A stretch of 64,000 bases of DNA from assembly GCF_034044715.1 (NCBI RefSeq), contig NZ_JAXCLW010000001.1, positions 310,001 to 374,000 on the forward strand. The letters are read 5' to 3'. The stretch's first letter is position 1. The number at the start of each line of letters is the position of its first letter. Shown one piece after another: positions 33,680-42,333 of the stretch. The notes beneath the pieces are model-generated. The model made no database searches, was not told the DNA's origin, and was given only the letters and a program-made list of their open reading frames with translations. A program made the position numbers and the translations under genes. The DNA comes from Dongia_B soli (lineage in GTDB: Bacteria; Pseudomonadota; Alphaproteobacteria; Dongiales; Dongiaceae).

Positions 33680-34618
33680 TCAGAGACCCATCAACGAGCG
33701 GCCGAAAACCTCGGCTTCGAACGGGCGGAGATCGTCAACGCCCTCGCCGACCCCGACCGCGACCACCGGCAGCTTGAATTTCTCCGCCAACGCGATGAGC
33801 ACGCCGCCTTTGGCCGATCCGTCGAGCTTGGTCACGACCAGGCCAGTGACCTGGCACATTTCCTTGAAGATCTCGACCTGGGAATGAGCGTTCTGGCCGG
33901 TCGTGGCGTCGAGCACCAGCAAGGTGTCATGCGGCACATCGGGATCGAGCTTCTTGATGACACGAATGATCTTAGCGAGTTCCTCCATCAGCCCGGCCTT
34001 ATTCTGCAGGCGGCCTGCCGTATCGATCAGGAGGATATCGATATTCTCCGCCTTCGCCCGGGCCAGCGCGTCGTAAGCGAGGCCCGCAGCATCGCCGCCC
34101 GTCTCCCGAGCCACGACCGGGACGTTGCTGCGTTCGCCCCAGATCTTCAATTGCTCGACCGCCGCCGCCCGGAAAGTATCGCCGGCCGCCAGCATGACCT
34201 TCTTGCCCTGAGCCTGGAACTGCTTCGCCAGCTTGCCGATGGTGGTGGTCTTGCCGCTGCCATTGACCCCGACGACCAGGACGACCTGCGGCTTCAGCGA
34301 CTTCAAAGCAAAGGGCTGTGCGACGGGTCGGAGGATATTGGCGATCTCCGCCGCGAAGATTTCCCGCACTTCCTGTTCGGTGATCTCTTTATCAAAACGG
34401 TCCTTGCCCAGGACCTTGACGAGGCGCGCGGCCGTGGCTGGACCGAGATCGGCCGCGATCAAGGCTTCCTCCAGCTCATCCAGCAGTTCCTGATCGAGCT
34501 TCCGCTTGGTGAAGATGCCGCTGATGCTGCTGGTGACCCGGTTCGAGGTACGGCTCAAGCCCGCCTTCAAGCGTGAAAACCAGCCGCGCTTTTCAGTTTC
34601 GCCGTTTGTATCGGTCAT
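33680..34618 (-). CDS. ftsY: Signal recognition particle receptor FtsY
   Basis: A 312-residue SRP-family GTPase that docks ribosome-SRP complexes to the membrane. The NG domain is complete: G1 GVNGSGKTTT (residues 117-126), GDTFRAAAVEQL, G3 IDTAGR and G4 TKLDGSAKGG, with the closing PVVAVGVGEGVDDLRPF. The N-terminal acidic A domain of E. coli FtsY is replaced by a short basic, Ser-rich stretch, as usual in alphaproteobacteria. It begins 23 bases after mtaB on the same strand. Confidence 0.97.
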   Translation of the reverse strand: MTDTNGETEKRGWFSRLKAGLSRTSNRVTSSISGIFTKRKLDQELLDELEEALIAADLGPATAARLVKVLGKDRFDKEITEQEVREIFAAEIANILRPVAQPFALKSLKPQVVLVVGVNGSGKTTTIGKLAKQFQAQGKKVMLAAGDTFRAAAVEQLKIWGERSNVPVVARETGGDAAGLAYDALARAKAENIDILLIDTAGRLQNKAGLMEELAKIIRVIKKLDPDVPHDTLLVLDATTGQNAHSQVEIFKEMCQVTGLVVTKLDGSAKGGVLIALAEKFKLPVVAVGVGEGVDDLRPFEAEVFGRSLMGL

Positions 34619-34641
34619 ACCATCAACTTGTCGGATATCGG

Positions 34642-36012
34642 TTAAGCGGCTGCCGCGATCGCCGGTTCGGCGATCAGGTGAGTGTCGGCATGCGCGGTGA
34701 AGCGAACGTCAAGAATGCCGCCCGCGATGAAAGCTTGTGGCGCTATCGTGGAACAGACCGGCGCGAGACGGACCGGCGCGAAATGATCGCTGTGGCCGAA
34801 GGCGCTGCCATCACCCTCGATCTTTTCCACCAGCACCTGCGCCGTCCGGCCCAGCTGGCCGGCAAAATAGCGCTGCTGCGCCGCTTGTCCGGCCGCTCGC
34901 AGCCGCGCCGCCCGCTCGCGGCGAATATCGCCCCGCAGTTGCGGCATACGTGCGGCCGGCGTCCCGCTTCGCGCCGAATAAGGAAAGACGTGCAAGAAAG
35001 TAAGGCCGCAATCTTCGACCAAGGCCAGGCTGTTGGCGAACATCTCCTCGGTCTCGGTCGGGAAGCCCGCGATGAGATCGGCGCCGAAGACCAGATCCGG
35101 ACGCCGTCGGCGGGCCTCCGTGCAGAAGCGAACGGCGTCGGCACGGCTGTGGCGCCGCTTCATCCGCTTCAAGATCATATCGTCGCCCGCTTGCAGCGAG
35201 AGATGAAGGTGCGGCATCAGCCGCTCCTCATCACCGATCAGATCCATCAGTGTCTCGTCAATCTCCACCACATCGATCGAAGAAAGACGCAGGCGCGGCA
35301 GATCCGGCACCAGGTTGAGCAGCCGCCGCACCAACTGGCCGAGGGTCGGCTTGCCCGGAAGGTCGGCGCCATAACCAGTTATATCGACGCCGGTCAAGAC
35401 GATCTCGCGCACGCCCCCGGCAACCAGGTTGCGGACCTGGGTCACGATCTCGCCAACCGGTACCGACCGGTTATTGCCGCGGCCGAAAGGAATGATGCAG
35501 AAGGTGCAACGATGATCGCAACCCTGTTGGATCTCGACGAAGGCGCGGCAGCGCTCGGCAAAGCCGGCGATCAGGTGACCGGCGGTTTCCTTGACGCCCA
35601 TGATGTCGGCAACCGCGACCCGGGCCGGCGCTTCAAGTGCGTGACCGCTCAGCGCCGCGAAGGTTTCCGCCTTCAGCTTCTCCTCATTGCCGATCACATG
35701 GTCGACTTCGGTCATGGCGGCGAATTTCGCCGGCGCGATCTGCGCGGCGCAACCGGTCACGATGATGCGGGCAGCCGGATTGGCGCGGCGCGCCTTGCGG
35801 ATCGCCTGACGCGCCTGGCGTTCCGCTTCGGCGGTGACTGCACAGGTATTGACGATGATTGCATCGGTCAGACCGGCGGCGCTGGCATGTCCGCGCATCA
35901 CCTCAGTCTCGAAGGCGTTCAGCCGGCAGCCGAAAGTTAGCAGCTGCGTCTCGCCCGGCTGCCCCGTTTGCTGCGGCCCCGTCATATCCGCGACATCGGC
36001 AGCATCAGACAT
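34642..36012 (-). CDS. mtaB: tRNA N6-threonylcarbamoyladenosine (t6A) methylthiotransferase MtaB
   Basis: A 456-residue radical-SAM methylthiotransferase that converts t6A37 to ms2t6A in tRNA. The N-terminal domain has three cluster cysteines (Cys29, Cys57, Cys88). The radical-SAM motif CDHRCTFC supplies Cys165, Cys169 and Cys172. Further landmarks are EIVLTGVDITGYG, HLHLSLQAGDDMILKRMKRR and FPYSARSGTPAARM, and a TRAM-like C-terminus. Start ATG 36012 overlaps the dapF stop by 8 nt, indicating coupling. Confidence 0.95.
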   Translation of the reverse strand: MSDAADVADMTGPQQTGQPGETQLLTFGCRLNAFETEVMRGHASAAGLTDAIIVNTCAVTAEAERQARQAIRKARRANPAARIIVTGCAAQIAPAKFAAMTEVDHVIGNEEKLKAETFAALSGHALEAPARVAVADIMGVKETAGHLIAGFAERCRAFVEIQQGCDHRCTFCIIPFGRGNNRSVPVGEIVTQVRNLVAGGVREIVLTGVDITGYGADLPGKPTLGQLVRRLLNLVPDLPRLRLSSIDVVEIDETLMDLIGDEERLMPHLHLSLQAGDDMILKRMKRRHSRADAVRFCTEARRRRPDLVFGADLIAGFPTETEEMFANSLALVEDCGLTFLHVFPYSARSGTPAARMPQLRGDIRRERAARLRAAGQAAQQRYFAGQLGRTAQVLVEKIEGDGSAFGHSDHFAPVRLAPVCSTIAPQAFIAGGILDVRFTAHADTHLIAEPAIAAAA

Positions 36013-36949
36013 GATCGCCCTCCCGATCCGAGAGCCTGGCCAGATCGATCTCACCGCTGAAGCTTTGCGCCCAGGCACCGGTCATGCGCACATGGCCATT
36101 ATCGAGCCAGTCGATAATGAGCCGGCCGCCATCCAGCACGACATCGGCCGTGCGGTCGGTCAGGTTCCGGCGCACAGCGGCCACCAGCACAGCGCAGGCA
36201 CCGCTGCCGCAAGCCTGGGTGATACCGGCGCCGCGTTCCCAGACGCGCATGCGCAGCCGCCGGCGGTCGATCACCTGCACCACTTCAATATTGGCGCGCG
36301 CGGGGAACAGAGAGTGATGTTCAAGCTGCGGTCCGAGCGATGGCAGGTCGATCGTCATCACATCGGGCACAAAGAAAACGGCATGTGGGTTGCCCATGCT
36401 GACGGCGACCCCGTCTTGAAGAGGCCCGAGTGCAATTGGCAGATGCAGCGTATTGCAGGCTTCGGCCAGCGGTATATCGCTCGAGTCGAGGCGAGCCTCA
36501 CCCATATCGACCGAAATTTCTTCACCGCCCGGCTCTCGTTCCGCCATCAGCAGACCGGCAACGGTTTCGATGACGGCATGGGCGCGGCCGGTTTCACCCA
36601 TGACCCTGGCGGCAATGCAGCGCGTGGCATTCCCACAAGCCGAGGCCTCGCTACCGTCGGGATTGCGAATGCGCATGAAAAGATCCGCATCCGGATGACG
36701 CGCGGATTCCAGGACAATCACCTGGTCGCAGCCAATCCCACGGCGCCGATCGGCGATCGCCCGGAATTGATGCTCGCAGAGCACCAGAGGGTGTTTGCGG
36801 GCATCTAGCACCACGAAATCGTTGCCCAGCCCGTGCATCTTGCTGAAGGGCAGTTTCGCACCCGCACTAACAGTAGCCAAACTGCCATTAACCAATCCGG
36901 CGACCGGATCGGCAGCTATTAGCCTGGACTGAGGTTGCGCGGCTGACAT
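36005..36949 (-). CDS. dapF: Diaminopimelate epimerase
   Basis: A 314-residue enzyme that converts LL- to meso-diaminopimelate for lysine and peptidoglycan. FSKMHGLGNDFVVLDARK opens the family region, and the two catalytic cysteines lie in SACGNATRC (Cys105) and TQACGSGACA (Cys247). Compared with most DapF proteins there is an extra N-terminal segment of about 34 residues before the first conserved motif; no closer in-frame ATG exists before Met38. It is first in the dapF-mtaB-ftsY operon and divergent from rpsT. Confidence 0.95.
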   Translation of the reverse strand: MSAAQPQSRLIAADPVAGLVNGSLATVSAGAKLPFSKMHGLGNDFVVLDARKHPLVLCEHQFRAIADRRRGIGCDQVIVLESARHPDADLFMRIRNPDGSEASACGNATRCIAARVMGETGRAHAVIETVAGLLMAEREPGGEEISVDMGEARLDSSDIPLAEACNTLHLPIALGPLQDGVAVSMGNPHAVFFVPDVMTIDLPSLGPQLEHHSLFPARANIEVVQVIDRRRLRMRVWERGAGITQACGSGACAVLVAAVRRNLTDRTADVVLDGGRLIIDWLDNGHVRMTGAWAQSFSGEIDLARLSDREGDHV

Positions 36950-37126
36950 GATAAATCCAGTCTCTCCGGTGCCATCGGCACCGCTTTCGCTCGCAAGCCG
37001 AGCTCTTCGATAAGACAGCCCGGCCTCGGTTCGGTTATATGTAGCCGGCAAGGCGCCGATGTCCACCGCTATCGGCGAAAACGAGCCATGCCGCCCGAGA
37101 CATGGCTTGCCGCGGGCCACTGGTGG

Positions 37127-37155
37127 TTGACGCTTGGCTTCGCGGCCTGTATAAG
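37127..37155 (+). promoter_or_regulatory. Sigma70-type promoter of rpsT
   Basis: TTGACG (37127-37132) and TATAAG (37150-37155) are separated by 17 bases, close to the consensus. They lie about 55 bases upstream of the rpsT start, as expected for a highly expressed ribosomal protein gene. Confidence 0.6.
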
Positions 37156-37209
37156 CCGCCCCTGAAAAATTGACCGCCCTTATATAACCGAATTCGACGG
37201 ATCAAAAAC

Positions 37210-37470
37210 ATGGCCCATCATAAATCGGCTGAGAAGCGCATTCGCCAGACCGAGACGCGCACCGCCCGGAACCGCGCCCGCACCAGCCGGATCAAGACGG
37301 AAGTGAAGAAGGTCGAACTGGCAATCGCCAGCGGCGACAAAACGGCGGCGGAAGCCGCGTTGAGGGCGGCCCAGCCGGAAATGCACCGCGGCGTCAGCAA
37401 GGGTTTGCTGCATCGCAATACGGTGGCCCGCAAGGTGTCGCGTTTGGCGAAGCGCGTGAAAGCGCTCTGA
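37210..37470 (+). CDS. rpsT: 30S ribosomal protein S20
   Basis: An 86-residue basic, helical protein beginning MAHHKSAEKRIRQTETR and ending LHRNTVARKVSRLAKRVKAL, typical S20. It binds the 5' domain and helix 44 of 16S rRNA. It is monocistronic: a strong promoter precedes it and a perfect terminator follows it. In many alphaproteobacteria rpsT lies just before dnaA, as here, with a non-coding stretch and a rhodanese gene between them. Confidence 0.97.
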   Translation: MAHHKSAEKRIRQTETRTARNRARTSRIKTEVKKVELAIASGDKTAAEAALRAAQPEMHRGVSKGLLHRNTVARKVSRLAKRVKAL

Positions 37471-37511
37471 GCTAACTTCAGACGCTTCATATAACCGTCC
37501 CTACCGCTTAA

Positions 37512-37550
37512 ACAATCGCTGCGGCTTAACGGCCGCAGCGATTGTTTTTT
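37512..37550 (+). terminator. Rho-independent terminator of rpsT
   Basis: ACAATCGCTGCGG pairs perfectly with CCGCAGCGATTGT (13 bp) around an 8-base loop and is followed by six T. A textbook terminator about 40 bases after the rpsT stop. Confidence 0.93.
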
Positions 37551-38248
37551 CCTGCTTCGTAAACCATATTCGCCACTTTGCGTTGCAGCGCAACCCAAGG
37601 CGAACTCACATGCGCCTATGTATAACTGTGGCTTTTTTCACACAAAACGGTCATGGAACTCCGCTTTTTTGGCGTTCTCGATTCGATCATATTGCCTTCC
37701 GCAGCCGCGCAACGTAGAGTTATCCCCAAGAATACGAAGGGTGAGGCAGCGTTGATCACACATCCGTGGTCAATAAAAACATCAACAATTTCAGGACATT
37801 AAGAACTTGGTCCCGAAGCGCTGCGGCTGACAACAAGATCGTGGGGTAATTGCCACGACAGGCCGCTAGGCGTTGGGGCGCCAAGTCCGAGAAGGGCAGT
37901 GATAAAAATGCAACAAGCCAATCATTTCCGGACTCGCACTGCTATTCATTGCCCTGGCATTCCCCATGGCGCCCTCCCTTCCTCTACCAAAAACTGCAAT
38001 CCGCGCTAGTCCGGGCGCGTAGTGCCACGCCGCCATTGGGCGGTTCGGGACTATCGCGCCCTCGTCGCCCTGATGCCTGGAACAATCGTTCGGGCCGAGG
38101 CTTTGTGATCAATCTTTAATAAGCGAATTGCTGGTTTCCTATGATCCGCGTTTGACGGATGAAGTTGCATTTAAGGCAACAATAGCGACCAGCAGATGTG
38201 AATAGAGGCCGCTTTTAGGCGCGCCAGTAGAATGGGTGAGGCGAAGAA
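37551..38248. other. Non-coding stretch upstream of dnaA: candidate origin region
   Basis: Nearly 700 bases between rpsT and the rhodanese gene with no convincing ORF. It is richer in A+T than the surroundings, for example around 37770-37805. It carries several near-matches to the DnaA box: TTTTTCACA (about 37636), TTATCCCCA (37720), TTGATCACA (37752) and its reverse complement TGTGATCAA (38104), and TGTGAATAG (38197). None is a perfect TTATNCACA box. Its location beside dnaA and the cluster of near-boxes make it the best origin candidate in the window, but this is inference. Confidence 0.35.
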
Positions 38249-38671
38249 ATGGCATATGCCGGAGATGTGACAGCCAGCCAGGCCTGGGAGCTGTTGAGCA
38301 GCAACCCTGCGGCGCGGCTTGTCGATGTTCGCACGGCGCCGGAATGGACCTTTGTAGGCCGCCCCGACTTGCAGCCGATCGACAAGGTCGTGTTGCTGCA
38401 TAGCTGGCAGCATTATCCGCAAATGGCGGTGGATCCGGATTTCGCCTCTCGCCTGACCGAGCAATTGGGCGAGATGCCGCAAGACGCGCCGCTGCTGTTT
38501 CTGTGTCGGAGCGGCGCCCGCTCCAAAGCGGCTGCCATGGCGATGACGGCGGCGGGGTATACGCAGTGCTTCAACATCGCCGGCGGGTTTGAGGGCGATC
38601 GCGATGCTGCAGGACATCGGGGTTCAACAGGGGGATGGAAGGTCGCGGGCCTTCCCTGGATTCAGGATTAG
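38249..38671 (+). CDS. Rhodanese-like domain protein
   Basis: A 140-residue single-domain rhodanese. It contains ARLVDVRTAPEWTFVGRPDL and the active-site loop LLFLCRSGARSKAAA with the persulfide-forming cysteine. It presumably transfers sulfane sulfur to an acceptor. The C-terminus GGWKVAGLPWIQD is typical of stand-alone members. It lies between rpsT and dnaA, reading towards dnaA with a gap of about 200 bases. Confidence 0.88.
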   Translation: MAYAGDVTASQAWELLSSNPAARLVDVRTAPEWTFVGRPDLQPIDKVVLLHSWQHYPQMAVDPDFASRLTEQLGEMPQDAPLLFLCRSGARSKAAAMAMTAAGYTQCFNIAGGFEGDRDAAGHRGSTGGWKVAGLPWIQD

Positions 38672-38868
38672 CGGGGATCAATGGGAGGCCGGCTTAGGGA
38701 AGCCGGTGCTGATCAGGGTGGGGCCGGCGCTGGGCGTCGGCTCGGATGAAGGCCGTGACGGGAAGCGGCCCGAGTTAAGAGACTAGGTTACACAGTTACA
38801 CGGCACGATCAGGTCCAGTTGGGGGCGGATAGACAGGCCTGATCGGTGCAGCGTTACGGGGAAAAGTG

Positions 38869-40395
38869 ATGTCGGAACTGAACAGCGATGCCCTGCTCAA
38901 CGCGCAATGGGCACGCATTCGTGGACGCTTGCGCGCAGAATACGGCGAAGCAACCTTTCGCAGCTGGCTGAAGCCCTTGACCTTGGCAGGCCGGCGCGGC
39001 GGCGATTTGCGGGTCGCGGTACCATCGCGTTTCATGCGTGATTGGGTCACCACCCATTATGGCGACCGTATCAAGGCGCTGTGGTCGACGGAAAATCCGG
39101 AGATACGCTCGGTCGAGGTGATCGTCGATAGCGCCTGCAAGACCAGCTCGCCGGAAGAAGCCGGCGGCGAGGATGCACTGGTGGAGGCTGAGGATGCGGG
39201 TCAACCAGCGCCGACCATGGCTGTTGCCTCGCTCGCCGTGGCGAGCGGAGCCGCATCCAATCTCGGCCGCGTGGTCAGCATCGCCAGTGGCGCAGCGCCT
39301 GCCTTCGCTGGCAATACTGCTCTGGCGACGCCCCAAGTGATGCTGCGGGACGAGATCGACGGATTCGACGATGTCAGCGCGCCGTTGGACCCGCGCCTGA
39401 CCTTCGACAATTTCGTGGTCGGGAAATCGAACGAGCTTGCCCATGCCGCTGCCTATCGGGTGGCAGAAGCTGAGACGGTTCCTTTCAATCCGTTATTCCT
39501 CTATGGCGGTGTCGGACTTGGCAAGACCCATCTGATGCATGCGATCGCCTGGCATATCCGCCGGCGCAAGCCGCATAAGCGGGTGATTTATCTTTCCGCC
39601 GAGAAGTTCATGTATCAGTTCATCCGCGCCTTGCGGAACAAGAGCACCATGGCCTTCAAGGAGCAGTTCCGCAGCGTCGATGTGCTGATGGTGGATGACG
39701 TGCAGTTCATCATCGGCAAGGAATCGACCCAGGAAGAGTTCTTTCACACCTTCAATGCTCTTGCCGATCAGAACCGGCAGGTGATCCTGTCGGCCGATAA
39801 ATCGCCATCGGATCTGGAGGGCCTCGAAGAGCGTATGCGCTCACGCCTTGGCTGGGGCTTGGTTGCCGATATCCATCCAACGACCTATGAACTGCGCCTC
39901 GGCATCCTGCAATCGCGGGCCGAGCAGAGCGGTGTCGAGATTCCGGTGAAAGTGCTGGAATTCCTAGCCCATCGCATCGCTTCTAATGTGCGCGAGTTGG
40001 AAGGTGCCCTGACCCGCATCACCGCCCATGCGACGCTGGTCGGCCGGCCGGTGACGCTGGAATCGGCACAGGAACTGCTGAAGGATCTGCTGCGGGCCAA
40101 TGACCGGCGCGTGAGCATTGAAGAAATCCAGCGCCGGGTCGCCGAACACTTCAATATCAAGCTGGCCGATATGCAGTCGCCGCGCCGCGCCCGCACTGTT
40201 GCCCGGCCGCGCCAGATCGCCATGTATCTGGCAAAGCAGCTGACCACCCGGTCACTGCCTGAGATCGGCCGCAAATTCGGCGGCCGCGACCACACGACGG
40301 TGATGCATGCGGTGAAGAAAGTGGAAGAGCTCTGTGCCGGCGATTCCAGCTTTGCCGAGGATGTCGATCTGCTGAAGCGCATGCTGGAGGGATGA
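38869..40395 (+). CDS. dnaA: Chromosomal replication initiator DnaA
   Basis: A 508-residue initiator. The N-terminal domain I (WARIRGRLRAEYGEATFRSW) is followed by an Ala/Gly/Val-rich linker (about residues 85-175). The AAA+ domain has Walker A GGVGLGKTHL (213-222) and Walker B VLMVDDVQF (Asp276/Asp277), and the C-terminal DNA-binding domain has the signature GGRDHTTVMHAVKKVEEL. It binds DnaA boxes and opens the origin. ATG 38869 directly follows an in-frame GTG (38866); GGGGAAAA precedes both. It ends at a hairpin shared with the convergent M23 gene. Confidence 0.97.
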   Translation: MSELNSDALLNAQWARIRGRLRAEYGEATFRSWLKPLTLAGRRGGDLRVAVPSRFMRDWVTTHYGDRIKALWSTENPEIRSVEVIVDSACKTSSPEEAGGEDALVEAEDAGQPAPTMAVASLAVASGAASNLGRVVSIASGAAPAFAGNTALATPQVMLRDEIDGFDDVSAPLDPRLTFDNFVVGKSNELAHAAAYRVAEAETVPFNPLFLYGGVGLGKTHLMHAIAWHIRRRKPHKRVIYLSAEKFMYQFIRALRNKSTMAFKEQFRSVDVLMVDDVQFIIGKESTQEEFFHTFNALADQNRQVILSADKSPSDLEGLEERMRSRLGWGLVADIHPTTYELRLGILQSRAEQSGVEIPVKVLEFLAHRIASNVRELEGALTRITAHATLVGRPVTLESAQELLKDLLRANDRRVSIEEIQRRVAEHFNIKLADMQSPRRARTVARPRQIAMYLAKQLTTRSLPEIGRKFGGRDHTTVMHAVKKVEELCAGDSSFAEDVDLLKRMLEG

Positions 40396-40425
40396 CCCCC
40401 TCCAGCCGCCAGGCAGTAATTCTGC
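40383..40425. terminator. Hairpins between convergent dnaA and M23 genes
   Basis: GCTGGAGGG pairs with CCCTCCAGC across the dnaA stop, and a second small hairpin GGCAG-TAATT-CTGCC follows. Neither has a long T run, but the position between two convergent genes suggests bidirectional termination. Confidence 0.45.
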
Positions 40426-40430
40426 CGCGA

Positions 40431-41939
40431 TTATTCTTCCGGCGCCCGTTCGACGAATTTCTGGAACTCGGCGAGCTGTGTCCCGGTGAGGCTGACCGAC
40501 ACGACCGGCGGCGCTTTCAGCGGGTCGACGCGTTTGCCGGCGACAATGACCTCGTAATAGAGATGCGGGCCGGTGGCAACGCCGGTACGGCCGACATAGC
40601 CGATCACCTGGCCGCGCTTGACCGTGCTGCCCTTGCGTAGGCCGCGTGCGAAGCCGGCGAGATGAGCATAAGCGGTCGCCAGGCTGCTGTCGTGCTCGAG
40701 GCGGACATATTCGCCGTAATTGCCACGCCAGCCGATATCATCGACCCTTCCATCCGCCGTGGCCACGACCGGCGTTCCCTTCGGGGCGCCGAAGTCCACC
40801 CCTTCATGGAAGCGGCGGTCGCCAAAGACCGGATGAATGCGCCAGCCATAGGGCGAGGTGATCTTGGCATCGATACGCAGCGGCTTATCGAGATCGACGA
40901 AGGCGATCCCCTGGCCATTGGCGTGAATGAAGGCGGTCGTCGCGTCGTCGGTCTGGTAGCGATAGACCCGGTGGGTCTTCCGGCCGTCATTCATCGTGGC
41001 ATAGCGAAGCTGTGGCTCCTGGAACTTCCCGTCCTGGAGCACCCCTTCATAAATCACCGAAAAGCCGGCGTTTTGCGGCGGCACGCGCGGCGCACCGGCG
41101 TCATATTTGAAAGCCAGGAGCACCTCCTTGACGAGCGGCGCCGGCAATCGCGTCGCGGCCAGCGCCCTGCGAAAGTCGCGCCCGGCAATGCCAGCCACCC
41201 GCCGGACCACGAATTGGCCGGCTGAAGGTGCGGCCTGGTCGTCCATTTGAGCGCCGGGCTGATTGCTTGAATCGAACTCGGGGTTTTCCTCGATCTCCTG
41301 CTCCACATTCGCATTCGACGAGGGCAAGGCGGTCCGAGAAGCGGCGGGCTGCTCGAGCGATGTTGCCTGAGCGCCCTGCCCCGGTTCGACATCCACGGTC
41401 AGGTCGTCCGTCTTGCCGGTCGCCAGGGCGATGGTTCGCACGATCTTGCGGTGGTTCTGCCGGTCCAGGGCCAGGCGGATTTTGTCGCCGGCCTTCAAAC
41501 CCGCCGGATCGAACAGATCGCCCAAGGCTTCCAGCACCGCCTGGCGTTCGGTCGCCGCAATGCCCTGGCGGGCGAGGATATGCGTCAAGGTATCGCCTTG
41601 GCGCACGGTAATTTCCACCGCGCGGGAAGATTTGGCCGCCTGGGTAGATTTCTGAAGAACGGGCCTCTGGAGGACGGGCCTGTGGGGGACCGGCCGCTGG
41701 GACACTGGCGCCTCGGGAGCCGACTGGGTCGCCGCTTGCTGCGCCAAGGCCGGCACCGGTGCGACGGAAAGAATACCCCACGAAAACAGTCCGGCGAGCA
41801 GTGATCGAGAAAGGCGGCTTGCCGGCGAAAGACCGGCGGTCTGAAAGACTGTCGTCAAGAGGCCGATGGAGAGTCGGGCGCCTGTTGCCGCCGCCGGTCG
41901 GCGACGCCACCGCAATTCCGTCATTCTTGGTCTATCCAC
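40431..41939 (-). CDS. M23-family peptidase with LysM-like region
   Basis: A 502-residue exported protein. The N-terminus has a hydrophobic stretch ending APVPALAQQ (signal peptide), then a Pro/Val/Gln repeat (about residues 80-97), a LysM/OapA-like domain (VEITVRQGDTLTHILARQGI), an acidic linker and a C-terminal M23 (LytM) domain. The first zinc motif is intact (RRFHEGVDFG) and YAHLAGFARGL is present, but the HxH site reads GPHLYYEV, with Tyr where most enzymes have a zinc-binding His. It would cut peptide cross-links in peptidoglycan if active. It is inverted between dnaA and dnaN. Confidence 0.88.
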   Translation of the reverse strand: MDRPRMTELRWRRRPAAATGARLSIGLLTTVFQTAGLSPASRLSRSLLAGLFSWGILSVAPVPALAQQAATQSAPEAPVSQRPVPHRPVLQRPVLQKSTQAAKSSRAVEITVRQGDTLTHILARQGIAATERQAVLEALGDLFDPAGLKAGDKIRLALDRQNHRKIVRTIALATGKTDDLTVDVEPGQGAQATSLEQPAASRTALPSSNANVEQEIEENPEFDSSNQPGAQMDDQAAPSAGQFVVRRVAGIAGRDFRRALAATRLPAPLVKEVLLAFKYDAGAPRVPPQNAGFSVIYEGVLQDGKFQEPQLRYATMNDGRKTHRVYRYQTDDATTAFIHANGQGIAFVDLDKPLRIDAKITSPYGWRIHPVFGDRRFHEGVDFGAPKGTPVVATADGRVDDIGWRGNYGEYVRLEHDSSLATAYAHLAGFARGLRKGSTVKRGQVIGYVGRTGVATGPHLYYEVIVAGKRVDPLKAPPVVSVSLTGTQLAEFQKFVERAPEE

Positions 41940-42333
41940 TTAGCGAAGCTAATCTGCGGTCGTAATGACCAGCCAAGTTAGGCAATTTTAGGGCAAAATT
42001 GGGCCTCAACGGGGTTGTGACCACGATTACGGGTATGCGGCACGCTTGGTTGGCGGTGTAAAAACGCCTTTCGCGCAAAACCTCCGCCATTTTCATCTTT
42101 TGCGCAGCGAGTTCGAGTTCAGATATGGGAAAAAAGCTGTCGCATCTGCTTCCGGCTGCTATAATCCCGCACTTGCTGTAACGGGGGCCTGATTCGCCCG
42201 ATTTTCGCGCCCTTTCGGCGGTTTCCCGGTACTTCCGGCAAGGTGGATATAGGAAAAAGACCGTCCAGGGGGATCGGCGGCCGGAAGCTGTCGGCAACCT
42301 TCGGAACGGCCAATCGGATGAGCGTGTGTGGCC
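41940..42333. other. Divergent intergenic region (M23 peptidase / dnaN)
   Basis: About 390 bases between the divergent M23 gene and dnaN. It must hold both promoters. No ORF with family character, no clear hairpin and no DnaA box were recognised. Confidence 0.35.

Noticed and set aside
37850..38119. An 89-codon plus-strand ORF and a hydrophobic, signal-peptide-like reading (ISGLALLFIALAFPMAP) in another frame nearby
   Set aside because: The hydrophobic reading has no start codon before it (a stop lies directly upstream), and the longer ORF has no coding signature. Most likely chance within the non-coding region before dnaA.
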